A program made the position numbers and the translations under genes. Below, piece by piece: positions 16,430-25,279 of a stretch of 64,000 nucleotides of DNA. Source of the stretch: Paractinoplanes durhamensis. Its GTDB lineage: Bacteria > Actinomycetota > Actinomycetes > Mycobacteriales > Micromonosporaceae. The stretch spans positions 282,944 through 346,943 of the forward strand of contig NZ_BOML01000043.1 in assembly GCF_016862175.1 (NCBI RefSeq), given 5' to 3'. Each line of letters opens with the position of its first letter. Within the stretch, counting starts at the first letter, position 1. The notes beneath the pieces are model-generated. The model was given only the letters and a program-made list of their open reading frames with translations, searched no databases and had not been told where the DNA came from.

Positions 16430-17425
16430 ATGGAATTGACGACCGTGTGGTTCGCGCTCATCGCCATCCTCTGGGCCGGCTACTTCCTGCTCGATGGCTT
16501 CGACTTCGGCGTCGGCATCCTGCTGCCGATTCTCGGCCGCGACGACCGGGAGCGGCGCCTGCTGATCAATACGATCGGCCCGGTGTGGGACGGCAACGAG
16601 GTGTGGTTGCTCGTCGCCGGCGGCGCCACCTTCGCCGCCTTCCCGGAGTGGTACGCCACCCTGTTCTCCGGTTTCTACCTGCCGCTGCTGCTCATCCTGG
16701 TGGCGTTGATCATCCGCGGGGTCGCTTTCGAATACCGCGGCAAGCGCACCGGTGAGCAGTGGAAGCAGCGCTGGGACTGGTCGATCTTCGTGGGCAGCCT
16801 GCTGCCCGCCCTGCTCTGGGGCGTGGCCTTCGGCAACATCGTTCGAGGGGTACGCCTCGACGAGCACCACGAATACGTCGGCACCTTCTTCAACCTGCTC
16901 AACCCCTACTCGCTGCTCGGCGGCCTGACCACGCTCACCCTGTTCACGTTGCACGGTGCGGTGTTCCTGGCCCTCAAGACCGACGGCGACATGCGGCAGC
17001 GGGCCAACGCCCTGGCCGCGAAGATCGGCATCCCGGCCGTGGTGATCGCGGCCGCGTTCCTGCTCTGGACCGCGATCGCGCACTTCGACGGGGTCGGTGT
17101 GGTGCTGTTCGCGCTGGCCGCGGTCGCGCTCATCGCCGCGCTCGTGGCCAACCGGCTCGGCCGGGAGGGCTGGGCGTTCATCGCCACCGGCATCACCCTG
17201 GTGCTGGCGGTGTTCGGCCTTTTCGTGACGCTCTTCCCGAACGTCATGCCGTCGTCGATCGCCGACGCGAACAGCCTGAACGTGGACAACGCGTCGTCCA
17301 CTCCGTACACGCTGAAGGTGATGACCTGGGTGGCGGTGTTCTTCACCCCGATCGTCCTGCTCTACCAAGGCTGGACGTACTGGGTGTTCCGCAAGCGGCT
17401 CACGGTGGAGAAGATCCCGGTATGA
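16430..17425 (+). CDS. cydB: Cytochrome bd oxidase subunit II
   Basis: A 331-residue integral membrane protein. The family N-terminus is present (TVWFALIAILWAGYFLLDGFDFGVG), followed by the GPVWDGNEVWLLVAGG segment and about eight hydrophobic helices. It pairs with CydA to form the terminal oxidase. The ATG at 16430 follows AAGGAGG with 10 bases; the TTG at 16421 is too close to that site. Its stop overlaps the start of cydD by 4 bases (ATGA), so translation is coupled. Confidence 0.95.
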   Translation: MELTTVWFALIAILWAGYFLLDGFDFGVGILLPILGRDDRERRLLINTIGPVWDGNEVWLLVAGGATFAAFPEWYATLFSGFYLPLLLILVALIIRGVAFEYRGKRTGEQWKQRWDWSIFVGSLLPALLWGVAFGNIVRGVRLDEHHEYVGTFFNLLNPYSLLGGLTTLTLFTLHGAVFLALKTDGDMRQRANALAAKIGIPAVVIAAAFLLWTAIAHFDGVGVVLFALAAVALIAALVANRLGREGWAFIATGITLVLAVFGLFVTLFPNVMPSSIADANSLNVDNASSTPYTLKVMTWVAVFFTPIVLLYQGWTYWVFRKRLTVEKIPV

Positions 17426-19026
17426 AACCGCTGGACCCGCGGCTTCTGAGGTATGCCCGCGCCAGCCGGGCCTACCTCGCCGCCACCGTCGCGCTCGGCG
17501 TGGCCCAGGCCGCCCTGATCGTCGGCCAGGCCACCCTGCTGGCGTACGGCATCGCCGCGGTGTTCCTCGACGGGCTCGACCTCGCCGGCCTCACCCCGAC
17601 GCTGATCGCCCTCGCGGCGGTCATCGTCGGGCGGGCCGGGATCGGCTGGCTGCAGGAGGCCGCGGCGGTGCGCTCCTCCGCCGCGGTCAAGGACGAGCTG
17701 CGCGGGCGGCTGTTCGCGCAGGCCGCCGCGCTCGGGCCCGGGCAGGTTCGGACCGGCGAGATGATCGCGCTGGTCACCCGGGGGCTGGACGCGCTCGACG
17801 CGTACTTCGCCCGCTACCTGCCGCAACTCGTGCTGGCCGCGCTCATCCCGGCCGTCGTGCTGGCCCGGCTGCTGCCGGCCGACCTGGTCGCCACCGTCAC
17901 CATCGTGCTGACCCTGCCGCTCATCCCGGTGTTCATGGCGCTGGTCGGGATGCACACCGAGGCCGCCAACCGGAGGCAGTTCCGGCTCCTCGCCCGCCTC
18001 GGCCACCACTTCCTCGACGTGATCGCCGGACTGTCCACCCTCAAGATCTTCGGGCGGGCGGCGGCGCAGGCCGGGAACATCCGCCGGGTCAGCGCGGAGC
18101 AGCGCCGGGTCACCATGCGTACGCTCCGGATCGCCTTCCTGTCCTCGCTCGTGCTCGAGTTGCTCGCCACCCTGTCGGTGGCGCTGGTCGCGGTCGGGAT
18201 CGGGTTGCGGCTGGTCAACGGCGATCTCTCCCTTCAGACCGCCCTGCTGGTGCTGATCCTGGCCCCGGAGGCCTACCTGCCGCTGCGGCAGGTGGGAGCG
18301 CAGTATCACGCGGCGGCCGAAGGGGTGGCCGCGGCCGAGGAAGCGTTCGCGATCCTGGCGGCGCCGGTTGCTCCGGCCTTTGATTCTATTTCCGCCGGCA
18401 CCATCGTTTTCGACGAAGCCGTGGTCCGTTATCGCGATCGAGAGGTCCTACGCCTCTCTGCGACGGTCGAGCCCGGGGAATTTATCGCTTTTGTCGGGCC
18501 GAGTGGCTGCGGTAAGTCGACTGCCTTGGGTGTTTTGCTGGGATTTGCGGCCCTCAGTGACGGTCGGGTCTCGGTGGGTGGCGTCGATTTGTCCGGAGTG
18601 AACCTTCGGGACAGCATCGCCTGGGTGCCGCAACGGCCGTACCTCTTCGCCGGCACCATCCGCGACAACATCGCCCTCGGCGCCCCCGCCGACGCCGACG
18701 TGAAAGCCGCCGCCCGCCTGGCCGGCGCCCACCACTTCATCGCCGACCTGCCGGCCGGCTACGAGACGATGCTCGGCGACGACGGTGCCGGGCTCTCGGC
18801 CGGCCAGCGGCAACGCCTCGCCCTGGCCCGCGCGTTCCTGCGCGACGCGCCGATCGTGCTGCTCGACGAGCCCACCGCCAACCTCGACGCGGCCACCGCC
18901 GAAGGCGTCATGGCGGCGATCCGGCGGCTCGCCCACGGCCGTACGGTCCTGATGGCCGCCCACCGCCCCGAGCTGATCGCGCTCGCGGGCCGCGTTCTTG
19001 ACCTCACCCCGGTCGGTGCCCGATGA
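17422..19026 (+). CDS. cydD: Thiol exporter ATPase/permease subunit CydD
   Basis: A 534-residue half-transporter of the CydDC ABC exporter, which exports thiols/glutathione-type reductants and is required for cytochrome bd assembly. The N-terminal 320 residues are a six-helix ABC exporter domain. The nucleotide-binding domain has Walker A GPSGCGKST, signature LSAGQRQRLALARAF and Walker B IVLLDEPTANLD. The stretch encoding the start of the ATPase domain (about 18370-18610) uses many A/T-ending codons unlike its flanks. It overlaps cydB and cydC by 4 bases each. Confidence 0.93.
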   Translation: MKPLDPRLLRYARASRAYLAATVALGVAQAALIVGQATLLAYGIAAVFLDGLDLAGLTPTLIALAAVIVGRAGIGWLQEAAAVRSSAAVKDELRGRLFAQAAALGPGQVRTGEMIALVTRGLDALDAYFARYLPQLVLAALIPAVVLARLLPADLVATVTIVLTLPLIPVFMALVGMHTEAANRRQFRLLARLGHHFLDVIAGLSTLKIFGRAAAQAGNIRRVSAEQRRVTMRTLRIAFLSSLVLELLATLSVALVAVGIGLRLVNGDLSLQTALLVLILAPEAYLPLRQVGAQYHAAAEGVAAAEEAFAILAAPVAPAFDSISAGTIVFDEAVVRYRDREVLRLSATVEPGEFIAFVGPSGCGKSTALGVLLGFAALSDGRVSVGGVDLSGVNLRDSIAWVPQRPYLFAGTIRDNIALGAPADADVKAAARLAGAHHFIADLPAGYETMLGDDGAGLSAGQRQRLALARAFLRDAPIVLLDEPTANLDAATAEGVMAAIRRLAHGRTVLMAAHRPELIALAGRVLDLTPVGAR

Positions 19027-20687
19027 ACTACCTCCGCCTCCTCCGTCCCGGCTTCTGGATCGCCGTGCTCGCCGGGGCCGCGGCCGCCGGCTGCGCGGTC
19101 GGCCTGATGGCCACCTCGGCCTGGCTGATCTCCCGGGCCGCCCTGCACCCGCCGGTCCTGCACCTGATGGTGGCGATCGTCGCGGTGCGGGCCTTCGGCG
19201 TCGGCCGCGGCGCGCTGCGCTACGTCGAACGCCTCACCGGCCACGACGCCGCCCTGCGCGCCCTCGGCAGCGTCCGGGTCCGCCTCTTCACCCACCTCGC
19301 CAAGGTCGCCCCGGCCGGCCTGGCCGGTTTCCGCCGCGCCGACCTGGCCCAGCGGCTCGCCGCCGACGTCGACGCCGTCCTCGACCTGCTCACCCGGGTC
19401 CTGCTGCCCTACGCGGTGGCGCTGGTGGTCGGCGCCGGGTCGGTAATGCTGATCGGCGCGCTGTCCCCGATCGCCGGCGTCACCCTCGCCGCCGGCATCC
19501 TGCTCGTCGGCCTCGGCGTGCCGATGCTGCAGGCCCGCGCGGCGCGGCGCGCCGACGGCCGTCTCGCGCCGCTGCGCGGCGAGCTCGCCACCCAGGCGGC
19601 CGATCTGCTGCACGGGCTTCCGGACCTCGTTGCGTACGGCGCGGCCGCCGACCGCCTCGACCGGCTCGCCGCCACCGGGGCCGCGCTGCGGGCCGCCGAG
19701 CGGAGGTCCAGCCTGATGGCCGGCATGGCGGCGGCGGTCACCGCCCTCGCGACCGGCTTCTCGGTGCTGGTCGGGCTGGCCGCGGGTGCGGTCGCGGTCC
19801 GCTCCGGCGACCTGCACGGCGAGCTGCTCGCGGTCATCGTCCTGACCCCCCTCGCCGTCTTCGAGACGGTCGGGACGCTGCCGGCGGCGGCCCAGCGGTT
19901 CGCGGCCTGCCGCGCATCGATGCGCCGCCTGGCCGAGGTGATGGCCACCGCGTCACCGGTGACCGAGCCGTTGTCCCCGGCCGCTTTGCCGGTCGGGCCG
20001 CACACGCTGCGGCTCACCGACGTCGGCGCGGCCTGGGTGCCCGGCCGGCCGGTGCTGCAGGACGTCAACCTGACCCTGGCGCCGGGGGACCGGGTGGCGC
20101 TGGTCGGGCCGAGCGGCTCCGGCAAGAGCACGATCGCCGCCCTGCTGGTGCGCTTCCTCGACCCGGCCGGCGGCCGGATCACCCTGGACGGCGTCGACCT
20201 GCGCGACATCCCGTCCGACCGGGTCCGGCAGATCGTCGGCTACCTGCCCGAGGACGCCTACCTGTTCGACACCACGATCGCCGCCAACCTGCGCATCGCG
20301 AAGCCCGGCGCGACCGACGACGAGCTGCGCGAGGCCCTGACCCAGGCCCGGCTGCGCGACTGGGTGGACGGCCTGCCGGCCGGCCTGGAGACCGCGGTGG
20401 GCGAGCACGGCATGGAGCTGTCCGGCGGCGAACGGCGCCGGCTGGCCCTGGCCCGAGCCCTGCTGGCCGGCTTCGAGGTCCTGATCCTCGACGAGCCCAC
20501 CGAACACCTCGACGACGACACGGCCGCCGCCCTGACCCGAGACCTGCTGGCCGCAGCCGGCACCCGCACGGTCCTGCTGATCACCCACCGCCCAGGAATC
20601 GCCGCCGAGGTAGACCGGGTGGTAACCCTGGGCCAGGAGAAAGCCGCACCGGCGAGGGTGCCGGCCGGCGAGCCACTTCCGGCTTGA
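19023..20687 (+). CDS. cydC: Thiol exporter ATPase/permease subunit CydC
   Basis: A 554-residue partner of CydD. It opens with NYLRLLRPGFW and helices typical of CydC, with the GRGALRYVERLTGHDAALRAL loop. The ATPase domain has GPSGSGKST, signature LSGGERRRLALARALL and ILDEPTEHLD. CydD and CydC form the heterodimeric exporter needed to make functional cytochrome bd. In many actinobacteria the two are fused; here they are separate but overlap by 4 bases. It is the last gene of the cyd operon; no clear terminator follows. Confidence 0.93.
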   Translation: MNYLRLLRPGFWIAVLAGAAAAGCAVGLMATSAWLISRAALHPPVLHLMVAIVAVRAFGVGRGALRYVERLTGHDAALRALGSVRVRLFTHLAKVAPAGLAGFRRADLAQRLAADVDAVLDLLTRVLLPYAVALVVGAGSVMLIGALSPIAGVTLAAGILLVGLGVPMLQARAARRADGRLAPLRGELATQAADLLHGLPDLVAYGAAADRLDRLAATGAALRAAERRSSLMAGMAAAVTALATGFSVLVGLAAGAVAVRSGDLHGELLAVIVLTPLAVFETVGTLPAAAQRFAACRASMRRLAEVMATASPVTEPLSPAALPVGPHTLRLTDVGAAWVPGRPVLQDVNLTLAPGDRVALVGPSGSGKSTIAALLVRFLDPAGGRITLDGVDLRDIPSDRVRQIVGYLPEDAYLFDTTIAANLRIAKPGATDDELREALTQARLRDWVDGLPAGLETAVGEHGMELSGGERRRLALARALLAGFEVLILDEPTEHLDDDTAAALTRDLLAAAGTRTVLLITHRPGIAAEVDRVVTLGQEKAAPARVPAGEPLPA

Positions 20688-20725
20688 GCCGAGGTATCAG
20701 CACTCGCCGAATATGCTGTTGGTGC

Positions 20726-20731
20726 TATATT
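20726..20731 (+). promoter_or_regulatory. -10 element for a leaderless toxin-antitoxin transcript
   Basis: TATATT lies in an AT-rich patch and is followed by six bases and then the GTG start of the toxin gene. A transcript starting 7 bases after the -10 would begin on the start codon itself. Confidence 0.6.
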
Positions 20732-20737
20732 GGCTAG

Positions 20738-21136
20738 GTGCTGATCGACTGGTCCCGCGAGTTCGACGTCTGGCTGACCGAGCTTGAGCGTCGAGCGAAT
20801 GCGGGGCACGCACGATCGCAGGAGCAACTTGACCTGGTCAACACTCAGCTGCTCTACCTGCAGGATCTCAAAGAGCCGCCGACCGAGGACACGCCGACAT
20901 TGCGGCGCGTCCGGCAGTCCGGCAGATATCAGGTTTGGCGGATCTCGCACCCCTTCCGAAACGGCGTCGGCGTCCGCCTGATCGTTTGGTTCCCGCCCGA
21001 TGCTCCGCCACTTATCGTTCTGTTCGGCAACAACAAGGCCCACATGGGCGACGTGTTCTACGACAGCGTCGCCAGCCGCGCCGACCAGGTGATCGCGGCA
21101 TACCTGCGACTGAGCAATGGAGGCGGCGATGAGTAG
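20738..21136 (+). CDS. RelE/HigB-like toxin of a type II system
   Basis: A 132-residue protein with the ParE/RelE-like core of HigB/Gp49-type toxins: two N-terminal helices, a strand pair (RVRQSGRYQVWRISHPFRNGVGVRLIVWFPP), FGNNKAHMGDVFY and a last helix. The family cleaves mRNA on the ribosome. Start is GTG at 20738 with no Shine-Dalgarno site but an immediate TATATT promoter, so it is probably leaderless. The gene overlaps the downstream HTH antitoxin gene by 8 bases, the toxin-first order seen in higBA. Confidence 0.8.
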   Translation: MLIDWSREFDVWLTELERRANAGHARSQEQLDLVNTQLLYLQDLKEPPTEDTPTLRRVRQSGRYQVWRISHPFRNGVGVRLIVWFPPDAPPLIVLFGNNKAHMGDVFYDSVASRADQVIAAYLRLSNGGGDE

Positions 21137-21494
21137 CCAGCCCGATATCAACTTTGTCGGCACCGAGGCCGCGCAGGCGCGGATTGCGCGGCTGCGGGCG
21201 CGGCCGGGCGCTGCCGAGCGGGTCGACGCCATCCGTGAGGAGATGGCGGAGGCCGACCGCACCTATGCCGAGAACCTTGCGGCGGTGCGCCGGGCCGCGG
21301 AACTCACGCAGGTCGAGCTGGCCCGGGCGATGGGGGTGGCGCAGTCGGAGATCAGCCGCATCGAGAGCCGTCCCGACATGCTGCTGTCCACGCTTGCCGG
21401 CTATCTTGCCGCCGCCGGCGATCGGCCGCGCGTGGTGGTCACCGTCGCCGGGCACGACATCGAGATCGACCTGACTTCACTGATCAAGCGCTGA
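21129..21494 (+). CDS. XRE-family HigA-like antitoxin
   Basis: A 121-residue DNA-binding protein. The HTH (about 55-80) reads RRAAELTQVELARAMGVAQSEISRIES, an XRE domain, with a C-terminal extension that may contact the toxin. It starts at ATG 21129 inside the toxin gene, after GGAGGCGGC; ATG at 21117 lacks this spacing. As in HigA systems it probably neutralises the toxin and represses the shared promoter at 20726. Confidence 0.85.
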   Translation: MSSQPDINFVGTEAAQARIARLRARPGAAERVDAIREEMAEADRTYAENLAAVRRAAELTQVELARAMGVAQSEISRIESRPDMLLSTLAGYLAAAGDRPRVVVTVAGHDIEIDLTSLIKR

Positions 21495-21537
21495 ACGGGG
21501 TCCCGGCCGGGGGTGCCGGACCTCTATCGTCGTCGGG

Positions 21538-22491
21538 GTGACCGACTCCGCTGCTCTGCCGGTGATCATCGACTGTGACCCGGGGCATGACGATGCGCTG
21601 GCTCTGCTGCTGGCCGTGGGTGATCCGCGGCTGCGGCTGCTCGGGGTCACCACCGTGGCCGGCAACCAGACGCTCGACAAGACCACGGTGAACGCGCTGA
21701 AGGTGCTCGCGCTGGCCGGTGCCGCCGAGGTCCCGGTCGCGGCGGGCTGTGACAAACCGCTGGTCGGGGATCTCACCGTGGCCGATGACATCCATGGGGC
21801 GTCCGGGCTCGACGGGCCCGACCTCGACGTGCCGGTCGCCGAGGTCTCCGGTGAGCATGCGGTCGGGCTGATGCGGCGGCTCATCGTCGAACCCGCCGAG
21901 CCGGTCACGCTGATCGCCACCGGGCCGCTCACCAACGTGGCGTCGCTGCTGCACATTCACCCCGAGGTCACGTCCAACCTGGAGCGGATCGTCTTCATGG
22001 GTGGCTCGACCGACCGGGGCAACACGACGCCCTACGGCGAGTTCAACATCGTCACCGATCCGGAGGCGGCCGACATCGTGCTGCGCTGCGGTGTCCCGAT
22101 CACCATGATCGGGCTGAACGTCACCCATCAGGCCCTGGCCACCACCGAGATCATCGCCGAGTTCGAGGGCATGGGCACCCGGCTCGGCACGGTCTGCGCG
22201 GAGCTGATGACGTTCTTCGCGAGCACCTACCTGCGCGAGTTCGGCTTCCAGCATCCGCCGGTGCACGACCCGATCGCGGTGGCCGCGGTCCTCGAACCGT
22301 CGCTGGTGCAGACCGTCATCGCCCCGGTCGCCGTCGAGCTGACCGGCACCCACACCCGCGGCGCGACCGTGGTGGACCTGCACCGCCGCACCCCGTACCG
22401 GCCGAACGCGGACGTCGCGGTCGGCCTGAACGTGGACGGCTTCTGGCGGCTGCTCATGTCCGCGGTGCGGCGCCTGAACAAGAGCGCCTGA
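21538..22491 (+). CDS. Inosine-uridine preferring nucleoside hydrolase
   Basis: A 317-residue enzyme that hydrolyses ribonucleosides to ribose and base. The Ca-binding DCDPGHDD motif is at residues 12-19. Other family features are VTTVAGNQ, ATGPLTNVA, the FMGGS loop, GEFNIVTDPEAA and a catalytic-site HDPIAVA. Length is typical. Start is GTG at 21538 without a ribosome site but with TATCGT seven bases upstream, so it may be leaderless. It stands alone between the toxin-antitoxin pair and an EAL gene. An intrinsic terminator follows at 22567. Confidence 0.93.
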   Translation: MTDSAALPVIIDCDPGHDDALALLLAVGDPRLRLLGVTTVAGNQTLDKTTVNALKVLALAGAAEVPVAAGCDKPLVGDLTVADDIHGASGLDGPDLDVPVAEVSGEHAVGLMRRLIVEPAEPVTLIATGPLTNVASLLHIHPEVTSNLERIVFMGGSTDRGNTTPYGEFNIVTDPEAADIVLRCGVPITMIGLNVTHQALATTEIIAEFEGMGTRLGTVCAELMTFFASTYLREFGFQHPPVHDPIAVAAVLEPSLVQTVIAPVAVELTGTHTRGATVVDLHRRTPYRPNADVAVGLNVDGFWRLLMSAVRRLNKSA

Positions 22492-22566
22492 CCAGCCGGT
22501 GCGGATGGCTCGGAAGGAGAGGCTGGGTCTGCGCGGCGTGGGTCAAGACTTCGATTTTCTTGATGT

Positions 22567-22599
22567 CGGGGTCTTGGGCGTGCGACGAGACCCCGTTTT
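22567..22599 (+). terminator. Intrinsic terminator after nucleoside hydrolase
   Basis: An 8-bp stem CGGGGTCT / AGACCCCG with a 13-base loop, followed by GTTTTC. It lies 76 bases past the nucleoside hydrolase stop. Confidence 0.55.
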
Positions 22600-22623
22600 C
22601 CTGGATTTGGGGCTTTGGCTGGC

Positions 22624-22706
22624 GGGGCGAGGCCCAACTTCCGTGAAGTCGGTGGCTCGGGCGGTTGGTTGTGGGGGCGAGGCCCAACTTCCGTGAAGTC
22701 GGTGGC
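22624..22706. repeat. 33-bp direct repeat, two copies 50 bp apart
   Basis: Two identical 33-bp copies (22624-22656 and 22674-22706), each containing the small palindrome ACTTCCGTGAAGT. They lie in the 390-bp gap between the nucleoside hydrolase and the EAL gene. No gene is evident there. Confidence 0.85.
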
Positions 22707-22881
22707 CCGGGCCCCGGCTGATCGTTGCGTAACTGTCTGACCTGCGGGGCGTTCGGCCGGAACCATGTGAACCGCTAGCCACGCGGATGACGCTGAGGTT
22801 CTCATGGCGCTCGCCGGGGAGTGACGCCGTCGTCGTGGCTTGGCGGGTCGGCGTGGCGGGCCGGTCGAGGGGATCGCGTCG

Positions 22882-24132
22882 TCAGGAGCGGGTCAGCAGC
22901 AGGTGGGTCGACGGGGCCGGGGCCAGGCGGGGGAGCAGGGCCCGGGCCGCCTCCAGGACCAGGGCCCGGTCGTGGGTCAGGGCGAAGTCGAAACGGCGGT
23001 CGCGGTCGGGGGCGTCGTCGGGCAGTTCCCGGGCCACCAGGGCGGCGGCCCGGTGCGGGCCGACCACGATCACGTTCCACTCGCCGTGCAGCGGGTCGGC
23101 GGCGCTGAAGCTCGCGCCGTGCACGCCGGGGGCGGGCTCGTCGCCCAGGTCGGTGCCGAGGGCGGCGACCAGCGGGCTGTTGGCCGCGATCCGGGTGAAG
23201 CGGGCCGCGGTGGCCGCGCTGAAGTGCCGGGCCTCCTGGAAACACGCCAGCAGGACCGGCGGCTCGGTGCCGTCGCCGGACAGGGCTTCCAGGTGCCGGC
23301 TCATCGGCATGAGCAGACTCTTTGTCGTACGGGTGACCGGCCGGCGGCGGCTGACGATCTCGAACGGCGTGCCGGTGCTCAGCGGGGGCGGCTCGATGAA
23401 CGGCAGCTGCGCACCCGCCCGCGCGTGCTCCGGCAGCGGGCCCGGACGGCCGTAGTGCCAGCCCTGGCCGATCGTCGCGCCCATCGTGCGGGCGGCCATC
23501 GCCTGCCGGGCGGTCTCGATGCCCTCGGCCAGCACCGCCGCGCCGCTGGTCTCGGCGTACGCGCCGACGGCCGCCACCACCCGGGCCGTGCGGGGCTCGT
23601 CCGGCTCGCGCAGGAGCTGCATGTCCAGCTTGACGACGTCCGGGTGCAGGAACGGCATCAGGGCCAGCGAGCCGGGGTCGGCGCCGACGTCGTCGAGGGC
23701 GATCCCCCGGCCGCCGGCACGCAGGCCGGTGGTCACGGCCAGCAGGCCGGCCGGGTCGTGGCCGATGGACCGTTCGGTCACCTCGGTGACCACCCGCAGG
23801 TGCTCGGCGTCGGCGATCGTGCCGGCCAGGTCGGGCGGGCAGGGGATCCGGGCCGCCGCCGGTTCCATGTTGACGAACCAGGTCAGCGCCGGGTCGGGGC
23901 CGGCCGCCAGGATCGTGCGGAACGCCATCGCCCGGCAGACCCAGTCGAGCTCGGTCTCCCGGCCCGCCGCACGGGCCGCGCCGAACAGGGCGTCGGGGGT
24001 GTGCCACGGGGTGCCGGCCGGGCCACGGGTCAGCGCCTCGAAGCCGATCAGGGCGCCGCTGCTGAGATCGACCAGCGGCTGGAAGACGGTGGTCACGGCT
24101 CGCCGGTCGATCACCTCATGGATGTCACGCAC
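22882..24132 (-). CDS. EAL domain protein with C-terminal DICT domain
   Basis: A 416-residue cytoplasmic protein. Residues 1-245 form an EAL-type cyclic-di-GMP phosphodiesterase domain: GFEALTRGP (EAL motif), NMEP, TEVTER, the metal-site ALDDVGA, VKLDMQLL, AEGIET and GATIGQGWHYGRP. Most catalytic residues are present, so hydrolysis of c-di-GMP is likely. Residues 255-410 match the DICT sensory domain found with diguanylate cyclases and two-component systems. Start is GTG at 24132, ending the open frame where homology begins. It is divergent from a conserved hypothetical gene 39 bases away. Confidence 0.85.
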   Translation of the reverse strand: MRDIHEVIDRRAVTTVFQPLVDLSSGALIGFEALTRGPAGTPWHTPDALFGAARAAGRETELDWVCRAMAFRTILAAGPDPALTWFVNMEPAAARIPCPPDLAGTIADAEHLRVVTEVTERSIGHDPAGLLAVTTGLRAGGRGIALDDVGADPGSLALMPFLHPDVVKLDMQLLREPDEPRTARVVAAVGAYAETSGAAVLAEGIETARQAMAARTMGATIGQGWHYGRPGPLPEHARAGAQLPFIEPPPLSTGTPFEIVSRRRPVTRTTKSLLMPMSRHLEALSGDGTEPPVLLACFQEARHFSAATAARFTRIAANSPLVAALGTDLGDEPAPGVHGASFSAADPLHGEWNVIVVGPHRAAALVARELPDDAPDRDRRFDFALTHDRALVLEAARALLPRLAPAPSTHLLLTRS

Positions 24133-24171
24133 ACCGGAAGTATCGGCGACCCACTTACTAGGCTGAGGGTT

Positions 24172-24531
24172 GTGATCGAGGCCGGACACCGCAGGCGCAC
24201 CCAGCCGGCACCCCCGCACGTCGTCTTCGACGATCTGATCGACCCGACCCGGGATCGGGTGCGGCCGTGGCTGCACCTGCTCGGCGACGAGCAGGTGCCG
24301 ACCGTGCTGGAGGCCCGGAAGCCGCGGCTGGTCGTCTGGTCGTCGCTGTGGCCGCGCCGCCCGGAGGCCCTGATCCGGTTCCAGCTGACTTCCGACGGCG
24401 GGTTCGGCACGCTGCTCGCCTGGACGCTGCTGGTCGACGAGCCGATGCCGGACGACTCGGTGCGCGGGCACTTCCGGAAGCGCCTGAACGAGCTGATCAA
24501 CCGGGACTACCGCGCCGCCATGGACCAATAG
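24172..24531 (+). CDS. Conserved hypothetical protein
   Basis: A 119-residue soluble protein of unknown function. It is rich in Trp/Arg/Pro (ARKPRLVVWSSLWPRRPEALI) with a charged C-terminal helix (RGHFRKRLNELINRDYRAAMD). The start is GTG at 24172. TAGGCT lies 7 bases before it, so this is another candidate leaderless gene. It is divergent from the EAL-DICT gene, sharing a 39-bp promoter region, and convergent with the dienelactone hydrolase gene 3 bases away. Confidence 0.7.
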   Translation: MIEAGHRRRTQPAPPHVVFDDLIDPTRDRVRPWLHLLGDEQVPTVLEARKPRLVVWSSLWPRRPEALIRFQLTSDGGFGTLLAWTLLVDEPMPDDSVRGHFRKRLNELINRDYRAAMDQ

Positions 24532-24534
24532 CGG

Positions 24535-25278
24535 TCAGCGGCCGCGAAGAAAAGAGGCGGCCGAGGCGTACGCGAGGTCGCTCAGCGCCGGATCGTGCCG
24601 CGCACCGATGTCGCGCATGAAGGCGTGCTCGCCGCCCTGGTAGAGGTGCAGCTCCACGTCGTCGAGGCCGGCCGCGTAGAGGCCGGCGATCACCTGCAGG
24701 CGGGCGCCGGCCGGCACGTGCGGGTCCTGCGAGCCGAACACGATCATCAGCCGGCCGTGGATGTCGGCGGCCCGTTCGAGGGAGCCCGCGTCGGCGTCGG
24801 CGCCGAGGGCACCGTTCTGCAGGCCGGTCGGGTAGAAGCAGACGGTGGCCGCCACCCGCTCGTCGAAGGCGGCCCGGAACGCCAGGTGACCGCCGATGCA
24901 GAAGCCGGCCGCGAACAGCGTCGTGACGTCGGCCCGGCCCTGCATGTGGTCGAGGACCGCGACCCGGTCGGAGTCGAACTGTGCCGTGGTCGTCGCGTGG
25001 GCGCCGTCGAGGCCGGCCTGCTTGCCGGCGTCGTCGAACTCGAGGGCCACCCCGGCCAGCGGGCCGCGCGGGTAGATCTCCGGCACCACCACGGTGAAGC
25101 CCTCGGCGGCGAGCCGCCGGGCCGAACGCAGCGACGACTCGGTCAGCTGGAAGATGTCGGTGTAGAGCAGCAGCCCGGGCCACGCGCCGTCGCCGGCCGG
25201 GCGGATCACCGCCGTCCGGATCTCGCAGTCCGGCGCCGGCACCGTGACGATGTCCTCGATCAGCTTCACATCGAGCAC
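24535..25278 (-). CDS. Dienelactone hydrolase-family enzyme
   Basis: A 247-residue alpha/beta hydrolase with a visible Cys127-Asp185-His218 triad (GFCIGGH, GSQDPHVP, GGEHAF), as in carboxymethylenebutenolidase. The family opens dienelactones in chlorocatechol breakdown but includes many esterases of unknown substrate. No catechol pathway genes are nearby. The GTG start at 25278 lies 1 base after the membrane protein gene stop at 25280, so the two are cotranscribed. Confidence 0.88.
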   Translation of the reverse strand: MLDVKLIEDIVTVPAPDCEIRTAVIRPAGDGAWPGLLLYTDIFQLTESSLRSARRLAAEGFTVVVPEIYPRGPLAGVALEFDDAGKQAGLDGAHATTTAQFDSDRVAVLDHMQGRADVTTLFAAGFCIGGHLAFRAAFDERVAATVCFYPTGLQNGALGADADAGSLERAADIHGRLMIVFGSQDPHVPAGARLQVIAGLYAAGLDDVELHLYQGGEHAFMRDIGARHDPALSDLAYASAASFLRGR

Positions 25279-25279
25279 C

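Noticed and set aside
15026..17368. A 780-codon open frame antisense to cydA and cydB
   Set aside because: It mirrors two well-supported genes, has Arg/Gly/Gln-rich low-complexity composition and no ribosome site. It is a GC-bias shadow.
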